Assembly: GCF_028209885.1 (NCBI RefSeq)
Contig: NZ_JAQLEM010000014.1
Coordinates: forward strand, 1-62,956
Origin: Collinsella aerofaciens
Lineage (GTDB): Bacteria > Actinomycetota > Coriobacteriia > Coriobacteriales > Coriobacteriaceae
Length of the DNA stretch: 62,956 nucleotides
Reading direction: 5' to 3'
Position 1 is the first letter of the stretch; each line of letters opens with the position of its first letter. The position numbers and the translations under genes are program-made. Positions 16,621 through 26,500 of the stretch are shown here, piece by piece. The notes beneath the pieces are model-generated. The model worked only from the letters and a program-made list of their open reading frames with translations, was not told the DNA's origin and searched no databases.

Positions 16621-19600
16621 CTACATCTGCTTGCGACGACGATCGCCCAGCGTCACGCCCGCAGCCACGAGCGTAATACCGCCGATGACGAACACCTCGC
16701 CCGCAAGAGCGGAGTCATCACCGGTCTGGGCAAGTGCTCCCGACGTGGTCTGCTTCTTGGCAGCAGACGCCTTTGCGGCGGCCTGCGTAACCTGGGGCTT
16801 GGCCTGAGGCTTGGCCTGCGGCTCGGCCTTGGGATGATACTTGTCGTACTCGGCCTGAGCGGCAGCCAGGGCATCCTTGGCATCGCCAAACTCGGCAAGC
16901 GCGGCGGCATAGGCGTCGTTGGCATCGGACAGCTTGGCATCGGCATCGCCCAGGGCAGCCTTGAGACCAGCGGCGGCATCGACGGCGGCCTTATAGCGAG
17001 CGTAGGCAGCATTCAGCTTGACCAGCTTCTCGTTGCCCGTCGTGCCCGCGGCAAGGGATGCCTTGTGGTCGACAGCCTCAAGATCGGCCTTGAGTGCCTC
17101 GTCGTTGGCAAGCTCGGCCTTGGCCTTGAAGATATCGAGGTTCGCATCGACGACGGCCTCGTTGGCGGCCTCGAGCTGCTTCTGGGCATCGGCGACACCG
17201 GCGACGGCAGCGTCATAGGCGGCCTTGGCGTCGTCGACCGCCTTCTGGGCACCGGCGAAGCGCTCGAAGGCCTTGTTTGCACCGGCCAGCTCGTCCTCGG
17301 CGGCCTTGGCCTTCGCCTGTGCGTCGGACAGGGTCTGCGTCTTGGCGGCAACTGCCTGCTTGGCGCCCGAAAGAGCGGTCGCGGCGTGCACATCTGCGGC
17401 CTGAGCCTTGTCAACGCCAGCCTGGGCAGTGTCGTCGGCCTTCTTGGCATCGTTAAGCGTGCCCTGCTTGTTCGCAAGATCCGTCTTGGCGGCATCGCAC
17501 TTGGCGGTAAGGTCCTTGACCGAAGCCGTAGCGTTGTCATACGCCTCGCTGGCCTGGTCGGATTTTGCCTTGGCGGCATCGCGGGCGCTGCGAGCCTTCG
17601 CCTTGTGAGCGGTGGCTTCGGCTGCCTTCGTCTGGCTGTCGGCGAGCGTGGCATTTGCCTTATCAAGAGCTGTCTTGGCAGAAGCCGCCTCGGACTTGGC
17701 GGCATCGAGGTTCTGCTTGAGGGACTCGATGTCGATTCCGCCGAGTGCGTCCTTCGCTGCGTCGTATGCCGTCTTCGCGGCGGCGGTGCCGGACTTAGCC
17801 TTCTCGTACTCGCCCTTTGCGGTGTTCATGTTCACATCGGCTGCGGTGAAAGCGTCCTGGGCGGCATCCTGCCCGTTTACAGCTGCGAAGTAAGCTTCCC
17901 TAGTAGTTCCAAAGTTCTTCTGCGCCTCGGCGAGCTTGCCCTGAAGCTCCTTGAGCTGCGCCTTCTGCGCCTGCGTGCCGCCTGCATTGTAGGCGGAATC
18001 GATGTAGTCGTTCAGGAGCTTCTTGAACTCAGAGACAGTAAAATCAGCCTGACTGTCATAATCGCTGTAATCGAAGATGGTTACCTCGGAATCGGTGTTC
18101 TTACCGCTACCGGTTGCGATGCCGATAGCCTTCGCGCCGGCATCGATAATGTTGAGATAATGCCCACACTCATCGTAGATTTTGACGTCCTTGTTGTAGT
18201 GCTGGTAGATATAGTAGGAATCATATCGATGGCTTCCAAGTGCGTCACCATACTGTTCGACGTACTTATCGAATTTCGCTTTCTCCTGGGTGTAGAGGCC
18301 GGTATAGGGCCAGCCGAGGGTATCCTCGGTCTCGCCGCCGGTATACGCACCGCCACCGCCGGCAAGGTTTTCACCGTTATCCCAGTAGCAGCCCGAGTGT
18401 CCCCAGATGTTCGATGAATACGATACATTAAGGGCGGCTGCCGCAGTCATGCGGAGGCTGACGCTGAGCGCCGACTGGCCGTTCGCCTTGCGGAGATTGT
18501 TCTGGGTGTCGAGATATGTCAGGGCGTTGCGCATCTGCTCCAAGGAGAGCGGGTTGGTGTCGCGAGACATGTCCTGATCGACGTACTGGTCATACCATTC
18601 GGCCTTGTCAGCGGCACCGGTCAGCATCGATACGGCTTCCTGGGCGTTCTTTTTCTGCGTGGCCGTGAACTGGCCGCCGCCGATGATGTAGTTCATGAAG
18701 CCGAACATACCCTGACTGATGACTTCCTGGTCAACGGTCATGTTGGACTTTAGGTCTGCAATCTGCTGCTCAAGAGCCTCAACCTGGGCATTAGCAGCGT
18801 CATAAGCCTTTTCCGCGGCGTTCGAAGCGGCGCAGGCTGCCTCCCACTCGCTGCGCTTCTGCTTGCGAACTTCGACAAGCTTATCGTACTCAGCCTTCTT
18901 GTCGGCCTCGGTCTGCTGGGCCTGCTCGTATGCCGTCTTCGCGGCGTCACGCTTACTGGCCGCGTCCTTGTACTCCTTGTTTGCCGCATCGTATGCAGAC
19001 TGGGCAGATGCCACAGCAGCGTTGGCGGCGTTGGCCTTCTCCTGCGCGGCAGCGACGGCAGCCTGGGCGGCCTGCAGATTTGTCTGTGCGGTGGCGTCGG
19101 CATCCTTCGCGGCATTGAGCTCCGCCTGCGCGGTCTTGAGCTCACCAGCAGCAGCGATCTTGGCGGCCTCAAGCGCACTCAGGTCGACACCCGTACCCGA
19201 GACGGCAGCATCGAGCGCGGCCTGCGCCTGGTTGAACTTCTGCTGGGCGTTATCGCGCGCGGTGGTTGCGGCTGCGAGCGCAGCGGCAGTCTCCTGCTTC
19301 TTGGCCTGGGCAGTCGTCAAAGCTGCCTCGGTATTCTGCTTTTCCTGCTGAGCGCTGGCCTCGGCAGCCTTGGCCTGGTCCAGATTGTCCTGTGCAGTAG
19401 TAACGGCCTTATTGGCGTCATCGAGCTTTGCCCGCGCGTCCTCGACGGCCTTCTTGGCGGCCTCGTACTCGTCCATACCCATGGCCTCGAGCTTGGCCTG
19501 GGCATCATCGAGGGCCTTCTTGGCCTCATCCTGCTTTGCCTTGGCGTCCTTGAGCGCCTGGGTCTTATCCTCGACACTCTTGTTGGCCTGTTCGAGCTGA

Positions 19601-20095
19601 TCGTTCAGGTCGCCCAGCTTCTTCTGCTGCTGCTCGGTCTTTTCGACGGCGGCTTTGAGCTCGTCAATCTTCTCCTGGAGCGCGGCGACTTCTGCTGCGT
19701 TCTGCTCGATTTCGTTGTCGCTCACAGCCTGCGAGGCCTGATTCTTTTGCTGCTGCGCCTGCTTTTGAGACTGGCCCGCCGCGTCGGCCTTCTTCTGGGC
19801 GGCATCGTAGGCGGCCTGAGCGTCCTTGAGCTGCTTTGCCGACTCCTCGGCCAGCTGGACAGCCGTCTTTACGACCGCTTGGTTACCGGCGGCAACGGTA
19901 TTCTCTACAGAACTACCCCCCCTGAACAGAATCGCCGTTATCGGTTGACGGTACAGCGATTGCCGCCAGCGGCGACATGAGCGGCTGAGCGATGAGGCCC
20001 GCCGTCAAAACGGTTGCGACGGCGCGGTTGGCAACGCCCTTGACGTTGACGGCCTTGGCCCGAGGCTCAAAGTGTTGTGGACTGTAGTTTGCCAT
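16621..20095 (-). CDS. cell-wall-anchored coiled-coil/CAP-domain surface protein, frame broken at a G7 tract
   Basis: Large surface protein encoded in two frames. The first frame (20095-19913) has AAGGGAG, ATG, a signal-peptide-like stretch (VLTAGLIAQPLMSPLAAIAVPS), then a TAG right after seven G. One extra G would join it to the second frame, open without interruption from about 19917 to 16621 and giving about 1155 aa in all. The body is Ala/Lys/Asp-rich coiled coil on both sides of a CAP (SCP/PR1-like) domain (WGHSGCYWDNGENLAGGG, GHYLNIID). It ends with an LAQTGD sortase-like motif, a hydrophobic span and RRRKQM, so wall anchoring is likely. Either the G tract makes it phase-variable, or this is a sequencing indel. 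GTG 19725 is the first start in the second frame but would lack a signal peptide. Confidence 0.8.
19916..19922 (-). repeat. homopolymeric G7 tract at the frame break
   Basis: Seven consecutive G on the coding strand directly precede TAG, just after the signal-peptide segment. Eight or five G would restore one continuous frame. The position and base type match contingency tracts of phase-variable surface genes. Confidence 0.7.
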
Positions 20096-20401
20096 GGCTT
20101 TCTCCCTTTGACACGGATGTATCCATACGTATCAAACGGTAGCTGTCGATTTTTGAATTCTGTTGCGCAACATTGGCGACCAGCGTATTTTTGAAATTCA
20201 CGCTCTCGTGCTTCACAGTTTCGTCACATTTGAAGGAGCTGGTGCATCATATTCTCGCGGGATCGAATTGAGCCTATGATTTGCATTTGCTCCCGCGTCA
20301 TCCGCCCTATCGGATTCCGCATCCAACAGACACCCCGCCCGCCACGGTGTAGAGTTAGGACAACGGGCGCGTTGCGCGGACCGCGCTGGAACGAGGTGGA
20401 C

Positions 20402-21541
20402 ATGGAACTCGATAAGCAACAGATCAAGCGACTACGCGAACGCCATCACCGGCGCCACGGCATCCGCCCTGCCCATAGTGAGGCTGCCGAGCAGGCTGGT
20501 CGCTTTTTAAAGCGCGCGTTCAACATTCGCGAGGGACGCGCGCCCTATCACGTGATCCGCAAGCGTTTTGTAAACGGGGCGCGTCTGACTGGCTCCCACC
20601 TATGCATCCTCATCATCGCCATGCTGATCGCGAGCATCGGCCTCGATATCGATTCGGACATCGCCATCGTGGGCGCCATGCTCATCTGCCCGCTCATGGG
20701 CTCGGTCCTTGCCATGGCATACGGTATTGCCACGCTCGACCGCGAGATCACCGTCGAGGCCGTCGCCAGCCTCGCACTGCAGATGGTCTTTTGCCTGGTC
20801 ACGTCCACGCTGTATTTTAAGCTCTCGCCCCTTGGCACCACCACGGCCGCCATCATCGACAACTCGACACCCACCATATGGGACCTTGCCGTCGCGCTCG
20901 CGGGCGGCTTTGCGGGCGGGCTGGGCAACTCGCGCGATCAGGAACCCGCCACGCTCATCGCCGGCGTGGCCGTGGCGACCGCGCTCATGCCACCCCTGTG
21001 CGCGGCGGGCTACGGCATCGCCATCGCAAGCGGGTCGCTATTTCTCTCAGCGCTTTACGAGTTTGGCATCAACGTGGTCTTTATCGCGCTGGCGGCCGAA
21101 GCCGTATTGCTTCTTTTGCGCGTGCCGCTCAAGCGCGACCTGAACGGCGACGGTATTGTGACCGCCGAGGAAAACGCCGAGGTCAACGAGCTGTCACGCA
21201 AGGTGCGCCGCCGCATTATTGTGGGCACGGTAGTCTTTGCCATCCCCTGCATCGTTATGACCGCAGGCTCCATTGGCTCGGCGCAGGCCGGCGTGCAGGA
21301 CGGCTACGGTGTCACCGAAACCACGCGCGAGCTTGCCGCGGTGCTGCCGGGCTTTAAGGATTACACCGTCGCCGTCGAGACCTCGGCCACCGAAGGCGAC
21401 GAGGAAGGCATCGTCGAGCGCGAGATTGTCGCCCATGTGACGACAAGCGAGGCGCTCGGGGCACGCGACCGCCACGTCGCTCGCAAGCTCATCGACCTTA
21501 ACGTGCCCGAGCTCGATCGCGTGGAGTTCGATGTGAAGTGA
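20402..21541 (+). CDS. DUF389 membrane protein
   Basis: 379-aa DUF389-family membrane protein of unknown function. After a basic N-terminal region of about 60 residues come six or more spans with the conserved core IASIGLDIDSDIAIVGAMLICPLMGSVLAMAYGIA and GGFAGGLGNSRDQEPATLIAGVAVATALMPPLCAAG. A C-terminal soluble domain of about 100 residues follows (VLPGFKDYTVAVET...). The start ATG 20402 has GAGGTGG just upstream; the frame is open further upstream without a good site. It is divergent from the surface-protein gene. Confidence 0.88.
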   Translation: MELDKQQIKRLRERHHRRHGIRPAHSEAAEQAGRFLKRAFNIREGRAPYHVIRKRFVNGARLTGSHLCILIIAMLIASIGLDIDSDIAIVGAMLICPLMGSVLAMAYGIATLDREITVEAVASLALQMVFCLVTSTLYFKLSPLGTTTAAIIDNSTPTIWDLAVALAGGFAGGLGNSRDQEPATLIAGVAVATALMPPLCAAGYGIAIASGSLFLSALYEFGINVVFIALAAEAVLLLLRVPLKRDLNGDGIVTAEENAEVNELSRKVRRRIIVGTVVFAIPCIVMTAGSIGSAQAGVQDGYGVTETTRELAAVLPGFKDYTVAVETSATEGDEEGIVEREIVAHVTTSEALGARDRHVARKLIDLNVPELDRVEFDVK

Positions 21542-21610
21542 TGCGGGACGCGAGGCGGGCCCGGCGCGAGCGCGCGCAGCCACGGGGCACAGACGCAGCC
21601 AAGCGCAGCG

Positions 21611-22090
21611 CTACAGCTCGTACTTGTACACGCGGTAGATGTACTTCTCGGCTTCCATCTCGTAGGTGGCGATGGGCAGTCCATAGCGATCGTACTCGGC
21701 AAAAGTCTTGGCCATGCCCGATGCCACGAGCATGCTATTCGAATCGCCGACGCGCTGCGCACTGCTCGCATAGCCCGAGAACGGCACGGCGATCTGGTCC
21801 TCGAGCTCGTAGGCACGCGCGGTCTCGTCCACCGTAAAGATGCGCCCAAACGAATGCGTTCCCTTGCTGTAGTCGGTCGCCACCGCGGCGCCCAGCTGGC
21901 CCCAGTCGAACTTGGGATAGCGCTCGGTCGCACCAAAGTTGTTGTCGTATAGCAGCACCTGGTAGCGACCAGTCGCTGCCGTGTCAGAACTCGGCAGATA
22001 CGTCACGCTGTGCTGGCCTGCATTGAGCGAGAAATCGCCCTGGGCCTGCAATAACTTGTCTTCAAAGCCCGAGCCAGCCCATTGCCACTC
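21611..22090 (-). pseudogene. C-terminal remnant of an arylsulfate sulfotransferase-like gene
   Basis: About 160 codons read like the last third of a bacterial arylsulfotransferase (ASST): EWQWAGSGFEDKLL..., GDFSLNAGQHSVTYL, YQVLLYDNNFG, RIFTVDETARAYELEDQIAVPFSGYASSAQRVG and a closing beta-propeller blade. No ATG with a ribosome site exists, only a TTG at 22051. The frame meets a stop codon at about 22115, and the N-terminal two thirds of the family (about 400 aa) is absent. I read it as a decayed gene end. The family call rests on remembered motif patterns. Confidence 0.55.
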
Positions 22091-22168
22091 CTTTCTATTT
22101 CTGGGTCCATCTTCTCACTGTTGGCGGCCGGAAATGATCCGTTTTCCTCCGACCCCGAGGGATCGTTC

Positions 22169-23128
22169 TTAGTACTTGAAGAAGCCCTCGCCCGAGCTTT
22201 CGCCCAGCTTGCCTTCGTCGAGCATTTTCTTGAGAACGGAGGCCATGGCCTTAAAGTTGTAGGGCATCATCATCTTCTTGAGCAGCGGGCTCACCAGGCC
22301 CGGCACCTTCTGATACTGCATGACGATGTTGTAGGCCGTCTGGATACCCACCGTGTCGAATACGCGGAACGGGCCCTTGGGAGCGCCGGTGCCACGCGTC
22401 CACGCGAGGTCGATGCTCTTGGGATCGCTCACGCCCGAGACGTACAGATCAAGGCCCGAAAGCAGCCACGGTACCAACATGGAGTTGAGCAGATAACCGT
22501 TCTTTTCCTTGTTGACGGGCAACGCCAGCATACGGATGTCGTTGGCAAAGTCGACGAGTTCATCGAAGTAGCGCTTGTCGGTCTGGTCCTGTGCCATGAC
22601 CTCGGTCATGTTGTTCTTCCAGATAGAGTTGGCAAAGTGCAGCGACAGGTACTTCTCGGGGCGGCCAGTGTACTTGGCAAAGGTACTCGGCAGTAACGTG
22701 GAGGAGTTGGTCACGACGACGGTCTTTTGCGGAAGGACCGGGGCGAGCTTCTTGTAAAAATCGATTTTTGCCTGGGTGTCCTCGGCCATAGACTCGATGA
22801 CCAAGTCGGCGTCGGCCACTGCCTTGGCAAGATCGAGCTCCAGCTTGAGTGTGGAGTAGGCGCGCTCAACGGCGGCGAGTGCCGCCTCTTTGTCGAAGGG
22901 CTTGCCGCTATCGGCGATACCGGAGCACCACTCGCCCGTGCCGTCCGCCATACCCTCGATTGCCGCGATGTACTCCTCGCGCACATGATCGATCTTGGGC
23001 TGGGTGCGACCGATGCTGCCCTCGCTGCGCAGCCAAATCGTTACATCGAAGCCGCAGTAGGCAGCCTGAAAGGCAATCTGGCTTCCCAGCACGCCGCCGC
23101 CGGCAACGCAAACGGTCTTGTAGCTCAT
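22169..23128 (-). CDS. 3-hydroxyacyl-CoA dehydrogenase
   Basis: 319-aa NAD-dependent 3-hydroxyacyl-CoA dehydrogenase (3HCDH_N plus C-terminal domain), oxidising 3-hydroxyacyl-CoA to 3-ketoacyl-CoA or acting in reverse. The Rossmann motif VAGGGVLGSQIAFQAAYCG is at residues 7-25, with ADLVIESMAED, VVTNSSTLLPS and the LHFANSIW active-site stretch (usual form HFxNP). The C-terminal domain begins near VNKEKNGYLLNSMLVPWL. ATG 23128 has GAGAGG upstream. The acyl-CoA dehydratase activase gene further upstream suggests hydroxyacyl-CoA metabolism. Confidence 0.88.
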   Translation of the reverse strand: MSYKTVCVAGGGVLGSQIAFQAAYCGFDVTIWLRSEGSIGRTQPKIDHVREEYIAAIEGMADGTGEWCSGIADSGKPFDKEAALAAVERAYSTLKLELDLAKAVADADLVIESMAEDTQAKIDFYKKLAPVLPQKTVVVTNSSTLLPSTFAKYTGRPEKYLSLHFANSIWKNNMTEVMAQDQTDKRYFDELVDFANDIRMLALPVNKEKNGYLLNSMLVPWLLSGLDLYVSGVSDPKSIDLAWTRGTGAPKGPFRVFDTVGIQTAYNIVMQYQKVPGLVSPLLKKMMMPYNFKAMASVLKKMLDEGKLGESSGEGFFKY

Positions 23129-23254
23129 AGGAACAGTCCTCTCTTACGTAATTCCATAGATGTGTATTTATTCAACTGTAAGAGGGCTGCACACTGGGGG
23201 TGGGTTCTATAAACGGACGGTAATTTGCGGCGAACGGCTACATCTGTTCATTAT

Positions 23255-23481
23255 CTCAGGGTTCCGAGGGCGATTTTTTGTGCCACCGAGACGTCGTTTG
23301 CGGAAGTATGCGGCAAATTCCGGAACCCTTGAGCACCCCCCGATTTTCCGCCAATAAAACCGCAGGTACAGGGCTTGGACATATTCGGTGTGCTCGGTCT
23401 ATTCAGATTTTGCCGCATACTTCCGAAATCTGAGTTCGCAAAGGGTGATAGTCGGGGCGTTTACGCAACATATGTCCAAGC
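23255..23481. repeat. interleaved inverted repeats in a 418-bp gene-free spacer
   Basis: The spacer 23129-23546 has no credible gene. It contains CTCAGGGTTCCG (23255-23266), partly complementary to CGGAACCCTTGAG (23321-23333). A perfect 17-bp pair lies at 23301-23317 and 23409-23425, and a perfect 12-bp pair at 23373-23384 and 23470-23481. The last two pairs interleave (a-b-a'-b'), each arm being about 100 bp from its partner. This could be a pseudoknot-like RNA or a rearranged mobile repeat. Confidence 0.6.
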
Positions 23482-23516
23482 AAAAACGGGTGGTAGCCGG
23501 TACGGCCACCACCCGT
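23482..23516 (-). terminator. terminator of the activase gene
   Basis: ACGGGTGGTAGCC pairs with GGCCACCACCCGT with one mismatch, and on the minus strand it is followed by five T. It lies 30 bp after the stop codon at 23547. Confidence 0.85.
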
Positions 23517-23546
23517 TTGTCTCATATCCAGCCCATAGCAGGCCAG

Positions 23547-26500
23547 CTACTTCTTAATGCCGCGTCCCAGGCGCTCAGCGACCGACGCCACGGCGCTCTC
23601 ATCGACCGAACCGCAGCTCACGCAGCCGTCGTGGGCACGCATCTGGCCGGTGACCTCGTCCATCGCGAGCGGCGCCACCTTCTCGAGCTTAAAGCCCTTA
23701 CCGGCGCGCATGTTTTCCTTGGCCACGCTGATCATGAGCTTAATACGGTTGAGCTGGTTGACCTCGGACGCACCAGGATCATAGTCCACCGCAACGATGT
23801 TGCTCTCGGGATGCTGGCGGCGCAGCTCCTTAATCACGGCCTTGCCCACCACGTGATTGGGCAGGCACGCGAAGGGCTGCGTGCAGATGATATTGGGTGC
23901 GCCATGATCGATCAGGTCGAGCATCTCGGCCGTGAGCAGCCAGCCCTCGCCCATGTTGTTGCACACCGAAAGCACCGTGCGGGCCTTGTCGGCCATGGTG
24001 CCGATGCGCTCGGGCGCCTCGAAGCGGCGGGACTTCTCGAGCATCTCCTCCACCGGCGTGCGCATCCAGTCCACGAGCTTGATGAGCGCCTGCATACCAG
24101 CGCGCGTGGTAGCGGAGCTTCCCAACTCGTCCTTCTGCAGCTCGGCGTTGCTCATGGAGTACAGGAAAAAGTCGAGCAGACCCGGCACCACGGCCTCGCA
24201 GCCCTCGCGCTCGATGACATCGACCACGTGGTTGTTGGCTGTGGGATGGAACTTGACCAGGATCTCGCCGACCACGCCCACGCGCGGCTTGGTACCCTCG
24301 CCCACGAGCGGCATGGTGTCGAACGCGCGGATGGCCTCGCGGCACAGCTTGGTGTAGTTGTGGCGGTTGAACTTAGGCGCTAGCTTGCGGGCGCGCGCCA
24401 TGTACTCCTCGTAGAGCGCGTTGGCGGCACCGGGCGTGGCCTCGTACGGGCGGCAGCGGTAGAGCATCTGCATCATCACGTCGCCAAAGAGCACCGCGTA
24501 CACGGCCTGCTTAAGCAGCGCCGGCGTAACCTTAAAGCCGGGGTTGTCCTCGCCGAGCGCCACGGCCGAAAGCGAGATCACCGGAATCTCGGGGTGGCCG
24601 CTCTCGCGCAGTGCCTTGCGGATGAGCGCGATGTAGTTGGTGGCACGGCAGCCGCCGCCGGTCTGGCTGATAACCACAGCTGTCTTGGACAGGTCGTATC
24701 GACCGCTCTCGATGGCCTCCATAATCTGGCCCGTCACCAGAATCGACGGGTAGCAGATGTCGTTGTTCACATAGCGCAGGCCGGCCTCGACGGCGTCGTG
24801 ATCGGTCGAGGGCAGCAGCTCCAAGTTATAGCCAGCACCGCGGAACACCTCTTTGACCAGGTCAAAGTGGATCGGCGCCATCTGCGGGCACAGGATGGTG
24901 TAGCCCTCCTCGCGCATCTGCTCGGTAAAGGGCACCTTGGGCCACGCGGTCGATGCGCTCTCACGCTGCGCTTCGAACGTGTACTTGCGGCTCGCGAACG
25001 CGGGGGCATCCGTGGAGGGCGCCACCGGCGCGGCGTCACCCTGCTCGTAGGCCTCGCCCGCTGTCGTGGCCTCGGCCAAGCGCTCGGCCTCCTGGTCCTT
25101 AAGCGCGGCCATGAGCGAACGGATGCGGATGCGCGCGGCGCCCAGGTTTGACACCTCGTCGATCTTGAGTACGGTGTAGATCTTGCCGCTGGCCTCCAGA
25201 ATCTCCTGCACCTGGTCGGTGGTCAGAGCGTCCAGGCCACAGCCGAAAGAGTTGAGCTGGATCAGGTCCAGGTCGTTGCGCATCGTCACAAAACGGGCGA
25301 CGGCGTACAGGCGGCTGTGGTACATCCACTGGTCGACGACGCGAATCGGACGCTCGGGCTTTACCAGGTGTGCAAGCGAATCCTCGGTAAAGACCGCAAA
25401 GCCAAAGCTCGAGATAAGCTCGGGCAGAGCATGGTTGATCTCGGGATCGTTATGGTAGGGACGGCCGGCGAGCACAATGCCGTGGCCGCCGTGGTCCTCG
25501 ACCCACTTGAGAGCCTCCTCGCCCATGGTCTGGATATCCTCGTGGAAGCGCGCGTCGGCCTCAAAAGCAGCGTTGACGGCGGCATCAACCTCGGAGCGCG
25601 TGATTTTAGGACCGCGCACGCGACCGCGACCGGCCTCAGCATCGGCCACACGGTCGACGGCGAGCACCTGGTACAGGCGGCGCTTGAGCTCGGTCTTGTC
25701 GTGATACGGCACAAACGGATACAGGAACTCGATGTTCTGCTCGCGGATCTCGTCAATATTGAGCGCCAGCGCCGTGGGGTAGCTCATGACGATGGGGCAG
25801 TTATAGCAGTTGCCAGCCGTCGGATCCTCCTTGCGCTCCCAACGCACGCACGGCATCCAGATGAAGTCGACGTCACGGTCGATAAGGTTCATCACGTGGC
25901 CGTGGCTCATCTTTGCCGGGTAGCACACGCTCTCGGACGGCATGGACTCGATGCCCGCCTGGTAGGTCTTCTTGCTCGACTGGTCGGACAGCTGCACGCT
26001 AAAGCCCAGGCGCGTAAAGAACGCGTGCCAGAAGGGGTAGTTCTCGTACATGTTGAGCGCGCGCGGGATGCCGACGGTGCCGCGCGGGGCCTCGTCGGGG
26101 CTCAGGACCTCGCGGTTAAAGAGCAGCTCGTTTTTCTTTTTGAAGAGGTTGGGGGCCTCGGTCTTCTGCTTTTTGTGGCCGGCGCCCTTCTCGCAGCGGT
26201 TGCCGGTAATGAAGCGCCTGCCACCGCCAAAGTCGTTGACGGTAAGCTGGCAGTTGTTGGAGCAACGGCCGCAGCGGACATGCTTTTGCGTCACGGTGAG
26301 GTGCGCGATGTCCTCAGCCGAGAGGATGGTCGAGGTGCCGTCGGCGCCAGCGCGATCGCGGGCGAGCAGGGCCGCGCCGTAGGCGCCCATGCAGCCGGCG
26401 ATGTCGGGACGCACGGCATGAACGCCGGTGAGCTGCTCAAACGCGCGCAGCGTGGCATCGGACATAAAGGTGCCGCCTTGGACGATCACCTGGCTGCCGA

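Noticed and set aside
16834..18417. 527-aa plus-strand frame over the surface-protein gene
   Set aside because: Leu/Gly-rich low-complexity antisense of the Ala/Lys/Asp coiled coil.
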